This document shows, piece after piece, positions 28,901-40,106 of a stretch of DNA of 64,000 nucleotides (positions are counted from its first letter, which is position 1; every line of letters begins with the position of its first letter). Origin of the DNA: Monocercomonoides exilis (lineage: Eukaryota > Preaxostyla > Oxymonadida > Polymastigidae); the NCBI GenBank assembly GCA_001643675.2, contig LSRY02000053.1:349501-413500 (forward strand), given 5' to 3'. A program made the position numbers and the translations under genes. Below the pieces are notes generated by a model. The model was given only the letters and a program-made list of their open reading frames with translations, was not told the DNA's origin and searched no databases.

Positions 28901-29629
28901 TTTGGCCTCTTCTTCGTCTCTCTTTTTCTTCGCTTCTCTTTCCCGTTTTTCAGCATTTTCCTTCTCAATTCTTTGTCTCACTTCTTTCTCTTTTCTTTCT
29001 TTTTCAAGCCTTGCACACTTTTGGCGTTCTTCCTCCAATTGATGCATAATTAATTCCTTGGAAGCGGCATTTTCTCGCATTACTTCTTCTGTATGTTGAA
29101 TGTGTTGCTCATCCATTTCACTAATGTGGTTTATAAGAATTTTTATTTGAGTGTTTGCATGATTAACTGTTTCAATTAATGCTGAGCGCATCTGAAAAAT
29201 TAACATGAGTGATTTTGTTTGCACTATGCAGTGCTCCTCACCATCTTCTTCCGATTCATCTATGTTTTCATGAGAATTAGCTTCATCCATTACAGATTTT
29301 AACTCATCTTCGGCTTTTATAAAATTATCTTCTTCAGCTTTCTGAGCGGATGATTCTTCATTAAATTCACTTATCTGATCTAATTTATAAGTTTCATGTG
29401 AACTGATGCTGTTTTCTTTTTCTTTAGTGTTTTTTAAAATGTTTCTTTCCGAATTATTATCATTTGCAGGCTTTCTTAGCGGCTGTACAAGAGTTGCGTA
29501 TATAGGAAATTCAATATCCTGTGAAATTTTATTTTCAATTTCTTCTCTTCGCGAAATCTCTTCTTGTAATAATTTTTGAAGAAAGAGCAGATTTGTTCTT
29601 AAATCATCCACACTTTCGATTTCGCTCAT
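22493..29629 (-). CDS. Large Ser-rich coiled-coil protein (2378 residues), unknown function
   Basis: One uninterrupted frame from the ATG at 29629. Residues 1 to about 550 are strongly charged and heptad-like (for example ERKEKEVRQRIEKENAEKRE), predicting a long coiled coil. The middle 1300 residues alternate poly-Ser blocks, each a TCT/TCA tract, with hydrophobic helical segments such as LRGAFLLRSVCQLCNLCRHL, KMALSFALLSEAFTPSF and LEDLYLSLSFLYSS. Another coiled coil (LSLEHSKQERKMNELLSQLE) precedes a Ser/Pro-rich stretch, a short conserved-looking helix (SIISNLIEENCRLKAKYSR) and a basic C-terminus. The order coiled coil, helical block, coiled coil recalls dynactin p150, but there is no CAP-Gly domain and I do not claim that identity. 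It is probably cytoskeletal. The start lies 278 bp from the divergent TAF7 gene. Confidence 0.75.
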
Positions 29630-29907
29630 TACAAAAGAAACAAATTTTCAACTTGTGCACAACTTTTATTAAATTGAAATAAATTGTTTTGTCACATATG
29701 CAAATTCTTTTTAAAAATTACAAAAATCACACTTTTTCAATTTTTCTTATCAAAAGAAAAAAATGTTGGTCAATTTCCTTCAAGTCTTCAACAATATTAA
29801 AATGTGTCAAATAGTTAATATTTTTCTTTTGTTACGCAGTTGTGTGATTCATTCAAGAATTCAAAAAAGCGATTGTGGGTAGAATTAATTATTTGAGCAC
29901 ATTTTTT
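29630..29907. promoter_or_regulatory. Divergent intergenic region between the coiled-coil gene and TAF7
   Basis: There are 278 bp between two opposite start codons, so both promoters must lie here. It is AT-rich with no core motif I can defend. The spacing is nearly the same as the 285-bp divergent region at 10321-10605. Confidence 0.45.
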
Positions 29908-32118
29908 ATGGATGAGGAAGAACTGTTCTTAGGTAACAAACTTTTTTGTTAATTTTATTTCATTCAATTATTGTTGTGATATTAACTTTCTTAATCACAT
30001 GCTTTGCATTATATGTTTTACACATCATTATAATGAACAGAAAAGCAATTTATCCTCCGAGCTCCACCGAGAGTTGCCGAGAACATTCGTCGAAAAATAA
30101 GATCTGCAAAACCAGGAAAGACTGGACCCCCATTTAGCATCAAGTTCTTAGAGAGTTTGAGACTTGTAATTTATGCTTTTTATTCATTTCCCCACAGATG
30201 ATCATCAGCATGCAGAAGTTGTTATTGATGAAGAAACCTTTCCTGCTACGCTTGTCAATCTTCCTTGTATTATAGAAAGTCAGAAAACTTTTGATCAAAA
30301 AACTTTCTATAAAACTGCCGACATATCTCAAGTTTGAGAACTTAAAACGAACTTTTTATAAAAAATAATAATTTGTTATATTACAGATGTTGATTATTCA
30401 TGAAGTTGGAGAAGAACCTCTGCATATTTTTGATAGGAATTCTGGAATTACTCCTCCAACAAGAAAGATACGAACAAAACGATGGAGAAAACCCTTAGTC
30501 TGCAATGTTGACTTTTCACAGTTGTTTTTTTTTAAAAAAATTTCCTGTAATTTTAGAGCAGAATTACTGAGGAAACGAAAAAAACTCAGTCATCAAATAG
30601 GACTGTTTCAATAGAGTTAGTGGAAGACTCGCCTGAACTAAAGAACGGACGATTTATACAAAGAAAAGGGCAAAAAGATTTGATTCCTCTGGAGTCACTA
30701 ACTCCACAGGAATTAGATCGTTTAGGCATTCCATCATTTAGCCAACGAGGGTTTCCACAGCCGCCGCCTCCGAAAAAGGAAGATGGCTCGTCAGGCTCGA
30801 AAGATGAGAAAGGGACTCCGAATATGGGGAACATGCAGCAGCCAGCGTCCATCGCATCCACCTCGTTTGTCTCTCCTTCTTCTTTGGGGGTGTCCAGCGG
30901 GCTCAGCCAGATGATGGGCAGGTTCCCATCGTCCCTCACGATGAACTCGATGACCACAAACTACTTCGGCCATTCTCTGCTAATCCCGCAGCGCCACCCG
31001 TCTCAGCAGCCCTTTGCCTCTGGTGGGTTCAGCGCATCGCAATGGCTCCCCAGAAACATCGCGGCCTCGATAACGGGGTCTGTTCCTGGGGCAGCACCTC
31101 CTCCTCCTGCTGCTGCAACGACTCCGTCTTCAGCTATGACTCCAGGCATCCCTCAAACACCCGTGCATTTTCCTTCGACTTCTCCACAGCCAACTTCTTC
31201 CCTTGCAGCTGCTGCTAATTCCCCCTCGCCTGCCATTTCTGCTTCACTTTCGTCTTCGGCTGCCCCAAACGGCGGAGTGAAGTTTCTTCCTGTTTTTTCT
31301 TCTGCCACGCCGCAGCTGGCCACTTCAATGTCAGCTCCTTCCATCAAATCTCCTGCCTCTCTTCCTTCTTCGTCTTCCATTGGAATGCTTTCTTCTTCCC
31401 CTCCCTCAGCTGGCGCTATCACACCCCACCAGATGCGTCTGGCGCAGCTGGCGCAGTACAACCAGATGGGCGCGGTGGGGCTGCCGCTGGGGATGGGGAT
31501 GCAGAGCGGGAGGGGGATTGGGGGTATGAATGGGGCAGGGCATGTTGGAATTGGGGGGATGGGGGGATGGGAGGAGTGAGTGGGGTGAGTGGAGTGGGAG
31601 GAGTAGGAAGTATGGGAACTATGGGAACAATGGGAACTATGGGAACTATGGCAGGTATGAGCAGTGGAGGGATGATGAACAGAGGAGGGATGGTGTCTTC
31701 GATGCATCCGATGCAGAATCGCTCGCCGCCAGCAATGGCGCCGTCGCTGCTTCCGCTATCCACCCCCAGCTTCAACCCGATGGGTGGAATGCCAAATGCA
31801 GTGCCTTCATTTCAGCAGTCACTTCCTTCCCCTATTTCTCGCCCGTCGCTCAGTTTCGCAGCGCCTTCACCTGTTCTTCCAGCGACACTCACTTCATCAG
31901 CATCATCAGCATCTTCTTCTTCTTCTTCTTCCTCCTCTTCTACTTCTTCAATATCATCTGCCACTCCTTCCCCATCATTCTCTTCTGTAATGCCTCCTTC
32001 GTCTTCTCCGTCTGCAGCGTCTGTTGTTCCTCACCCTGCTCAGCCGCAGCCTTCTCCTTCTCCTGTCCCATCTCCAAGAAACGTCTTCCCCTCTCCATTT
32101 GTAATGAACACAAAGTAG
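29908..32118 (+). CDS. TAF7: TAF7, TFIID subunit 7, with long Pro/Ser/Gly/Met-rich tail
   Basis: Exons 29908-29932, 30041-30154, 30198-30331, 30387-30497, 30557-31523 and probably 31574-32118, 1896 nt or 631 residues. Joined exons give the TAF7 core: EKQFILRAPPRVAENIRRKI, then FPATLVNLPCIIESQKTFDQ, KTFYKTADISQ, and after the next intron MLIIHEVGEEPLHIFDRNSG with ITPPTRKIRTKRWRK. TAF7 binds TAF1 in TFIID and restrains its acetyltransferase activity in the nucleus. After SRITEE the protein becomes a low-complexity tail with SLTPQELDRLGIPSFSQRG, poly-Pro, and Gly-Met repeats (SMGTMGTMGTMGT). The frame changes around 31524-31576, either by a 50-nt intron (GTATGA to GGGAG) or by a length change in one of two G6 runs. 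The core identification is secure; the tail model is less so. Confidence 0.88.
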
Positions 32119-32550
32119 TCATTGCCATTTGAAGCTATACAACTTTGATTTCTGATCACTTCATTTAAGATTCCACTTCTATATAACAAAATTTCTTGCA
32201 TTTTATTAATTTATTTATTTATTAATTTATTTTGTTTGACTTATTTTCTTTTTCGAAATATTATTTAACATTTATTATCATTCCACAAAAGATCAAAAAT
32301 TGAAAATATTATGTTGCAAAAGCAGAAAGCCAAAGGAAGTTAATAACGAACTATCATATTAATCATTGGAAACAAAATAGCAAACATTTCATGGAAATAT
32401 ATTTGAAAGTTCCAAAGGTTTTTATTTTGGATAACAACCTCAAAGATTGCATAATTTGTTTTTTTCTCCATTTGAATTTCATTTTATTATGGGCGTTTAA
32501 ACTTTTTTTTCCATCATAATTTTGGAAACAACGATTTAATTATTGCAGTT
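32119..32550. other. AT-rich spacer
   Basis: About 430 bp with no gene. A TTGCAG just before the next start codon may be the acceptor of an intron in that gene's 5' untranslated region. Confidence 0.5.
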
Positions 32551-35004
32551 ATGAGTTTTCTGCCAATGAGCTCAAAAGAACACCAAAAAGGTGCATTACT
32601 ACCACCTGGAATTGCCGATAATGCTATTTCATGCACTCAAAGAACATTTTCGTTGTTAGCTCCAAATGATCAAAAAAGGATAAGAGAAACTGCCGATTTG
32701 ATAAAGGAGGAAATTGGACAAGGATTGATTTCTGACAAGTTAATACAAGAACTCAGCTGCTATGAAGAATTTATCAACAACAATTTGAAAATTGATGAAA
32801 AAACATCAGTTAATAATCAGTCAATTAAAGATTTGAAAGATTGCTTCAATGAGATTTATAAAATCAAGATATTATTTGACTATCCAGAGGATATAAACAA
32901 GCTCCAAAGGATTTTTTTGGAACGCAAAAGACCAAAAGATTCATCAGGCAGAGTTGAAGATATTGAGACAAATTCTTCTTTTTGGGAAACCGCAGAAGAT
33001 TATATTCCTTTCGTTGAACTAGGAAGCGGAGTTCCAGAGTTTTATGCTGGACTTAATGATTCACTGGAACCTATGATGCAGTTGTTACAAAAAATGCTTG
33101 ATAAAAACATTCGTTGCTTGGAAACTGAAGAATACATAAGAAAGGCTTTTGTTAGCAAAATACGACTGAGGTCTTCAGGGAGCGGTTGTGATTATTCAAC
33201 AGCTTTTGACGCTGACTTGGCATTTGAATATGAAGATTTCTTACCCAACTTTCGTTCATGGAAATTTTTTATTCCTTTTTATCAAATTAAGCAACTACAT
33301 GATTTTCGTAAAGAGAACAAAAAATTCGGAGAGTTGTTCGAAAAATACAAAGAAGTTATTGTTCAATCAGAATTGTTAGCTTGTACAATTTCAATTTTAA
33401 GTAAAGCCTTGAAAGATTATGGAGGCGAATGTGGATATGGAAAGCCAATGTGCTTTTTCAAATTCCATAAGAAATATAACTTATTAGTCGTAAGAAAAAT
33501 TGATAGTGATGAGTTACTTTTTCAGTTCGAAGAAGCTATCCATGAAATTTATCGCGAATACACTTCTATTGAAAGTAGGCTCAAGATGCTTCGAGCCTTT
33601 TTGAAATTCACAGAAATTGACCAGAATCCAAGGAGCGATAATTCTTTAACATGTTGGTTTTGCTTCTTGATAAACAGGATCAGCCAAATTTTAGAAGGAT
33701 ATGAAAACTACAGACAAGGAAAAACTTTGGAGGAGCTGAAAGCTATGTCCAATCTACGAAAAGATATCAATAGATTTGTCATTGAATACAAAATCAAATA
33801 TGTTTCGCATACAGAGCCAATACTTGGGGTCGAAATTCTCCGATGCAAAGTTGTTGTTGATAATCCATTTCGCAAAATGGTTTTTCTGGAAAAGATGGAT
33901 GCATTGCATTTTAGGCAACGTATCGATCATGCACTTGATGGAAAAGCGCAAAACATATCTCGAACATATCCAGATGAGAATTTTTCAAGTCAGGAGATCA
34001 GGGAAATCGCTGAAAAATTGAATCCGGACTCATACAAAGATATGGTCGAAAAATTACAGAAAGAGCAAAATAAAATGGAAGCAGATGCTAAAAAAATGGA
34101 AGCTTTTGCCGAAGAGTATTTCTCGAAATCAACTTTAAGTCAAATTAACTTAATTGGATCTGTTGCAAAATTTGGTGCTGAATGCGTGGGATGGGGAATA
34201 CACGAAGCAAAGGAATTTTTGGCTCTGAAGGCCGATTTACAGAGGATTTTGGCAGGTTGTTCAGGTGTTCCATCAGCCGATGGATTGACGAATATTTTGC
34301 TGACAAAAATTGGAGGTTTAATCTTTCAATTTATTAAAAGCAAGATACAAAATTGGATTGGAACAGAAAAGCAAAATAAAGACAAAAAAAAAGGAAGTGT
34401 TGCAAAGAACGAAGAAACGAATGAAAAAGGAGGAGGAAAAAAAGAAACAAGCAAAAAGGAAGAAGCTGACAAAAAAGTAGACATCACGAAGAAAGAAGAA
34501 GCTGACAAAAAAGAACACATCGTAAAGAAAGAAGAGACTGATAAAAAGGGAGAAGTCGATGAAAAGGAAGAGAACGATAAAAAAGGGCAAGCCAATCAAA
34601 AAGAAAAAACCAATGAAAAGGAAGAAGCCGATAAAAAAGAAATCATTTCTCAATCAGACGCTAGCAATATTAAGAAAGAATTCCCCGAATTGAACTTGTC
34701 ACCCCAATACATTGAGGAATTTGCGAAAGGATGTGAATACATGATTAATGCAGACGAAATTCGCAAGAATATCATCATGGTTTCCAATCAAAAAGAATAT
34801 TGGAAGAGAGTTCAATGTTATGAACAAGATTTCATAAATTTGCTGAAGCTGAACATTCAGTTGAAGAGGGCTAAATTGGATGAAATGGACTTCCAGGGAA
34901 TTTTAGTCGATGAGAAAAAGGCTGTTCGCAGAAATGACAAAAGCGGAGCAAATCTTGCCAGATTTAATGAGTATTCTGTGGAAAAGTTGAATTGCATCGA
35001 ATAA
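32551..35004 (+). CDS. Unknown 817-residue protein with a charged linker
   Basis: Single exon, start ATG at 32551. I do not recognise it. Residues 1 to about 600 are a mixed alpha-rich body, including LKDYGGECGYGKPMCFFKFH and a predicted helix around LNPDSYKDMVEKLQKEQNK. A stretch at about 34366-34660 encodes a Lys/Glu linker of roughly 11-residue imperfect repeats (KKEEADKK, KKEETDKK and similar). It ends in a compact C-terminal domain (NLSPQYIEEFAKGCEYMINA onward). There is no signal peptide, membrane helix or catalytic motif. It lies 1.2 kb upstream of a broken P-loop GTPase gene on the same strand; whether they are functionally linked cannot be told. Confidence 0.7.
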   Translation: MSFLPMSSKEHQKGALLPPGIADNAISCTQRTFSLLAPNDQKRIRETADLIKEEIGQGLISDKLIQELSCYEEFINNNLKIDEKTSVNNQSIKDLKDCFNEIYKIKILFDYPEDINKLQRIFLERKRPKDSSGRVEDIETNSSFWETAEDYIPFVELGSGVPEFYAGLNDSLEPMMQLLQKMLDKNIRCLETEEYIRKAFVSKIRLRSSGSGCDYSTAFDADLAFEYEDFLPNFRSWKFFIPFYQIKQLHDFRKENKKFGELFEKYKEVIVQSELLACTISILSKALKDYGGECGYGKPMCFFKFHKKYNLLVVRKIDSDELLFQFEEAIHEIYREYTSIESRLKMLRAFLKFTEIDQNPRSDNSLTCWFCFLINRISQILEGYENYRQGKTLEELKAMSNLRKDINRFVIEYKIKYVSHTEPILGVEILRCKVVVDNPFRKMVFLEKMDALHFRQRIDHALDGKAQNISRTYPDENFSSQEIREIAEKLNPDSYKDMVEKLQKEQNKMEADAKKMEAFAEEYFSKSTLSQINLIGSVAKFGAECVGWGIHEAKEFLALKADLQRILAGCSGVPSADGLTNILLTKIGGLIFQFIKSKIQNWIGTEKQNKDKKKGSVAKNEETNEKGGGKKETSKKEEADKKVDITKKEEADKKEHIVKKEETDKKGEVDEKEENDKKGQANQKEKTNEKEEADKKEIISQSDASNIKKEFPELNLSPQYIEEFAKGCEYMINADEIRKNIIMVSNQKEYWKRVQCYEQDFINLLKLNIQLKRAKLDEMDFQGILVDEKKAVRRNDKSGANLARFNEYSVEKLNCIE

Positions 35005-36167
35005 GTGGGATTTTTAAAGGAACTTTCCCAAAGCAAAGAATCTTTTATTTTTTCTTTCCCCTTCAATATATTTTTGATTTGGTGATTTCAAAGTTTATGA
35101 TGTATTTTAAGTGTTTTTTTGATTTACACCATTTTTTTAAAAAAAATTTTTTTTAGGATTCTATTTGTCAGAAATTATTATTTATATTGTGCTCATTGTT
35201 GTTTAACTGCTTCATTGCAGACTTTCATTTTCAGAAATGCAGATTTTAGCTTTTTTCTTGAAAACTTCTCGTTGGAAAATTGAAGTTGTTAATTATTGTT
35301 TGCATCTCATTTCAAATTTAAAGCTTTTTTTGTTTTGGTTGTGGCTTTGTTTCAAGTTCATGAATTTGCGAATGAAATCAAAGAATTAAAGTTTTTTTTT
35401 TGCATGATGATATTTTTTATAACTATTGCATTTTTTGATAAAAATGAGATATATACTTCACTCATATTGTTTTAAACAGCATGGATTTTTTTTTGTCATT
35501 GGGATAAAGTCGATATTATTCATAACAACTCACATTCATCTCTGTGGATTCATTTCATACAAATATACATCATATTTCTCCTTTTTGAATTGCAGCTGCA
35601 ACGACAATATGATTTATCTGTTCTCTGCACAACTATCAAAGTCCACAAAAATATTTTCTGAATCAATTCATCCACAAAACAAAATGTGTTTTCATAACAC
35701 AAATCCAAAAATGCTTTATATATGAATGTGCTTGTATGTTTTGTGTGAGTCTTTCATTGATAAACATGAGTTGTGTATTTTGAATGATATTTATATGGGA
35801 AATACATGAATATTTTTTTAAAACATTTAAACTCCATTTCAACCTTTTGGGAAATGTTTGGACTTCATCATAAAAAAAACAGTTTCCTTCTTGATTCAAT
35901 CTCAACAAGTTGAAAGTTCAGCATTTTTCCATTATATCTCTCAATTCTCGTATCTCCTTTGATTTTCAACAATATCTGACAAGAATTAGAATGGAAAAAA
36001 TATTTTCTGAAGGTTGTTTATATTTTTTCTTTTCATATTTTTTTCTTTAATAATTTTATTGATTTAAAACAAAACGAAAACACTTTATTGCTCATTTTTT
36101 CCTGTGGAATTAACAGTTTTAATACGGAAATGGAAAGGAAACAAAAGTTGAAATCTTCGCTGATCAA
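35005..36167. other. AT-rich spacer without a supported gene
   Basis: About 1.16 kb. Open frames such as 35426-35725 are Phe/Ile/Ser-rich, as expected by chance in AT-rich DNA. I see no repeat, RNA or remnant here. Confidence 0.5.
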
Positions 36168-38541
36168 ATGGCAGATGACAAAAAACGTGATGGGAAATTC
36201 ATCTTTACAACTGAAAAGTTGCTTCAAATTATGGATGAATTTTGCAAGAGGTGCCCCGAATGTAAAATGTGCGAAAATCTGGTATTTTTCTTTGGAAAAT
36301 GTCAGGTTGGAAAAAGCACATTAATAAACAGACTAAGAGGAATAGAAATGGAAGAAGAAGGAAAAGGAAAACTTGTTGCAAAAACACGTTTGGAGAAAAC
36401 AGCAGCAATGGGAAAGGGAATAACATCAGAAACAGTTTTGCCAGAGGCATACAAACTGAATGATGAAATCGCCTTGCTCGACACACGTGGATTCTTAGGA
36501 GAAGAATTAGATGTCACTAACGATGTGCTCAGTTCGTTGATCTTGCAGTTCCATCACAAATACGCGAAAAAAGCGATGATTATTTATATCACAGAATTTG
36601 AAAATTTCAGCAATTTGACAAAGGCACATGCTGATATGGAAATACTGAACAAGAAATGCAGAACTCAGGATATTCCAATTTTGTTTCTTGCTAATAAATG
36701 CCATGAGAAAAAGATAAATAAAATGAAAGATCGTTTGCAAGCGAAAGAGGAAACTGGCTCATATGATGGACGAGCAGATGCAGAAGAAATCATGGGAAAA
36801 GCTCAAGATCTTTTGAATGAGAATATTGAAAAACTGAAAAATGCCACAATAATAAAAATTGTCAAACGGTTTTCTGAGGTATCAACAAGCATGACACTTG
36901 AACAAATTATTGAAACACTTTTACGCAAATAAAAAGGAGCGACGGGAAAGGAAGCAGAAGAAGTTAGAAAAGGCTTGAATGATTTGCAAATCATCTATCT
37001 GTGGGACAAGGCAATTGATGAAGGCAGATTGCTTTATTATGATCCAACGTTAGCTTGCTCTATCGAACGAATTATTGAAAAGATTGAGGATTCAAATAAT
37101 TACAGGGATCCTTGCGATGTGAATCTTGAATTTAACTCGGACTATTATAACTCGTTTATTGATTCAATCACGACAATGGCAAATAAGTATTATTGGCTGG
37201 TATCAGCAATGAGAGGAAGACGAAGAATTCCAAATTTTCTGAAAGACGTTGCAAATGCCTGTGAGATGCTTGCAAGTGAAACAAGCAAATTATGCAATAA
37301 CATTATCAGAGATTTGCACAAAATTGAAAAAACTTTAAAGGAAATGAATATCATTTTAATAGACTCATTTAAAAACAAGATTGAAAATGAAAAAGATGCA
37401 GTCAAAAGATGTGATGCTGAAATAAGAAAATACCAAGAGATGATCAGCGAACTTGACAGAGATGATCCTGTGAGATTCGACACAATTGAATTCTTCAGAA
37501 ATGTAGACTACACGTCAAATGAGTACAGAATTTACAAGAAAATCAATGTTCCGAATGCAATGGCTAAGTTTATTCCTGGAAACGAATACACATTCAACGA
37601 TGAAAAGCACAAACTGTGCATCAAAGATGGAGTGTTACAAGGTCTTTTTCGAGCACCAAGAACTGGTTACAAGGTGGTATATAACATTGCAAAATATGCT
37701 TCACTTGGTATAGCTACAAAGTTCGATAATGATACAAGTGTATGCGAAGGAACAATTGAACTATCTGCACCAATGCTCAATATCCCTTCAAATGCTCAGA
37801 AGATTAAGGAATATCAAATAAATAAAGATCAAAAAAAAAATTGGAAACTGAAAAGGAAATGTTCTCAAACATGAACGAACTATTCGAAAAATTGAAGCAA
37901 AATAAAAAAACAGATGATGAAATGCAAAAGGAGGATGAAGTTCAAGAAAAGGAAAAGGAGAAAAAAATAGAAAAATAGAAAAATTGAAAAATATCGAAGA
38001 AAATTGGAAAAGCAAATCGTCAAAGTTAAGGGCATATTCTGCATTTTGCGAGGAATGCGACAAGAAATGGGAGGAAAACGAGAACTTTATTAGAAAGTTG
38101 TATCATTTTGCAAAAATTTTTATTCCAGAGGCATATATCAATGAAGTGAAAAGAGAAAAGGCAGAAGAAACAAATTTTGACAATGAAGCTTCTTCTTCAA
38201 CAACTCCATCGTCATCTGCAACACCTTCCACTCACAGTGCATTTGAGAGCAGACAAGCAATGGCAGCATCTTCAAAGTCTTTGAGCGAATCAAAAATGGA
38301 AAGTGGGAAACAGGATTCGTCTTATATATTGCAGCCAAACGAGAATTTTAAGATCATTGCAAAGTTTATTGTTGCAATGGAGAGCATTGAGATTGCAGAA
38401 AATTTTAGAAATAAAACTGATCTGAAAGTTAATGACAAATATGATTTAAGACTTGTTTCAGATGCAGTTGACGAAACATTACTCATTTTGGATGAAGTGT
38501 TCGAGTGCATAGGGTTTTTCGAAGAGTTCAAAGAATGCTAA
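36168..38541 (+). pseudogene. P-loop GTPase (AIG1/GIMAP-like) gene, interrupted
   Basis: The first 254 codons encode a GTPase domain: P-loop GKCQVGKST (residues 43-51), switch region around GKGITSETVLPE, G3 DTRG and G4-like FLANKCHEKK (NKCH, with His where NKxD has Asp). A TAA at 36930-36932 interrupts the frame, which then continues in the same phase with GLNDLQIIYLWDKAID for 299 codons. Two further breaks occur at A-runs: 37831-37840 (ten As) and about 37971-37975 (five As). One extra A in each run would restore one long frame into the last block (36975-38541 overall), which encodes an alpha-rich region with a Ser/Thr linker. The TAA could lie in an intron (GTATCA at 36879 to GGGAAAG at 36950 keeps phase), but the intervening codons look protein-like. 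This is either a young pseudogene or a gene with homopolymer errors. Confidence 0.65.
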
Positions 38542-39096
38542 TTGAAAGAAGAAAACGAAAAGTCAAAATAGCAAATGAAGATGCCATTCTGTTGAAGCAG
38601 AAAGTTGAATGCTTACTCATCAATTTGTATATTCATCAAATCATTCTCAGATCTGCATTTCTTTCTTTTTCTTTTTCTTTTCTTTCTCTATCTTTCTTTT
38701 CCTAACTTTCTTCCTTCCTTCCTACCTTCTTTCTTTCTTTTGCTAGGCAATTTTTATGATTTATTCGCTCGCTGTTATTCCAATCACTATTTTAATTTTT
38801 TATTAAAGTTTGAGGTTTTTCATTCTTATTTTATTCTGATAATATGTTTGGCAATTATATAAATAGTAGTTTTATTTTCCAAATCAAATACAAATCGTGG
38901 CAGAATCATAAAAATTCTTTTATTTGCACCAAGATTTTGATGAAATATAAGAATTCTGAAATAACATCTCAATTTCAATAAATTGTGAATATTTTGTGCT
39001 TTTCGGTGAATTGATGCATAAACCTATCATCTTGACTCTTTTTGAGTTTGCTGCATGAGAGAAAAAAACATGAAAGTTTCTAAAGGATATCAACAG
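38542..39096. other. Spacer between GTPase locus and DIRS element
   Basis: About 550 bp, AT-rich, with a pyrimidine-rich patch (38657-38742, TTTCT and CTTC units). I see no gene. Confidence 0.5.
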
Positions 39097-39125
39097 AATC
39101 AAAACACAAGCGTTTTGATTACAGA

Positions 39126-39188
39126 GAAAACATTTATTTCACTTCCTTCTCTAATATTTTTGAGAGCGCCACGTTATGGGTCAGTCAC
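39126..39188 (+). repeat. DIRS left inverted terminal repeat
   Basis: About 62 bp including TTATTTCACTTCCTTCTCT and GAGCGCCACGTTATGGGTCA. It is the inverse of 43672-43734 with about five mismatches. Outside it lies a left-end extension (39097-39125, AATCAAAACACAAGCGTTTT then GATTACAGA) that is repeated only in the internal complementary region. Confidence 0.9.
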
Positions 39189-39210
39189 GATCGCTGATCA
39201 AAAAGAAATT

Positions 39211-40053
39211 ATGTGGACCATCTTCATGGGAACCGGACTCGCGACCGAACCTTGCGCAGCTCCGCTGACTGGTGGCCCTCCGAGTGCAATTCCCGCAATA
39301 GCAGGGAGTTATTCCGCTTCCCAATCAAGCGTTCAGTCGGAGCTTGATGGCCGGACAGATCCAACGCGAAGTGAAGATGATGAAGGAGATTCTTCTTTGC
39401 AGCAAACATTTATCGAAATATTTGGACAGCCGCCTGAGGTTTCACTTTACGATATGCATCTTCCAGAAAATAAAATTAACGAAGCGCTCTCACTTATGAA
39501 AGATGAAGATTTGAGTCCTTTTAATTAGAATGCTCCACCACCATTTACAAGATCCAAAGTATTTTGGAAAGACTCGCTCGATCGTGCAGGAGAACGTACA
39601 GAAACATATCTTTACCCGGAAATAAAGTTACTTATCTCGGCATGCTCAACAATCAAGTCGGGAGATACAACAAAAGAAATGATAGCAGATTCATGTTTGC
39701 TTTTAGCCCAGGCACTGAAAGAAGCCAGACACGTAAGAATACAAGCAAGATATGGGTTTTCCGAAGCAGAAAAAATGAAAGACGAATTTTCATCATCGCT
39801 GTTAACTCAGAGGCAAAAAGATATTTTAGAAGAATCAAAGAAAACATCCACAAAATTGAGATGGGGATCGGCAAGTATTACAAATTCATATGCAAGGAAG
39901 AAACAAATCAGGGGAATGCAAAGCGGAACAAAGAATTATCGGTTTTTTCGAGATTGGCCCCGGACGACCAGCACAAAACGATCATTCATCACAAGCAGCG
40001 CTCCAAGAGGTTATTCAAGAGGGAGTTCCGGGGACAAAGCAAAATCTCAATAG
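39211..40053 (+). pseudogene. DIRS Gag-like ORF, one in-frame TAG
   Basis: The frame starts at the ATG at 39211, just inside the left repeat. It encodes 105 residues to a TAG at 39526-39528, then continues in the same frame (NAPPPFTRSKVFWKDS onward) to 40053, 280 codons in total apart from the stop. The second part is helical and basic at its end (RDWPRTTSTKRS). Position, size and the overlap with the reverse-transcriptase frame fit the Gag-like first ORF of DIRS elements; no zinc knuckle is present. The single stop may be a point mutation or a suppressible stop. Confidence 0.68.
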
Positions 40054-40106
40054 AACACAACTTAACAATTGGTGGAAGAACTGCATTATTTGCAAAGGCT
40101 AGGAAA

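Noticed and set aside
22493-29629. Identification as dynactin p150
   Set aside because: Only the general order of coiled coils and helical blocks is similar; no CAP-Gly domain and no alignable signature.
36879-36950. 72-nt intron that would remove the stop in the GTPase gene
   Set aside because: Borders and phase allow it, but the removed codons (VSTSMTLEQIIETLLRK) look like genuine helix and the acceptor GGGAAAG is poor. I keep it as an alternative only.
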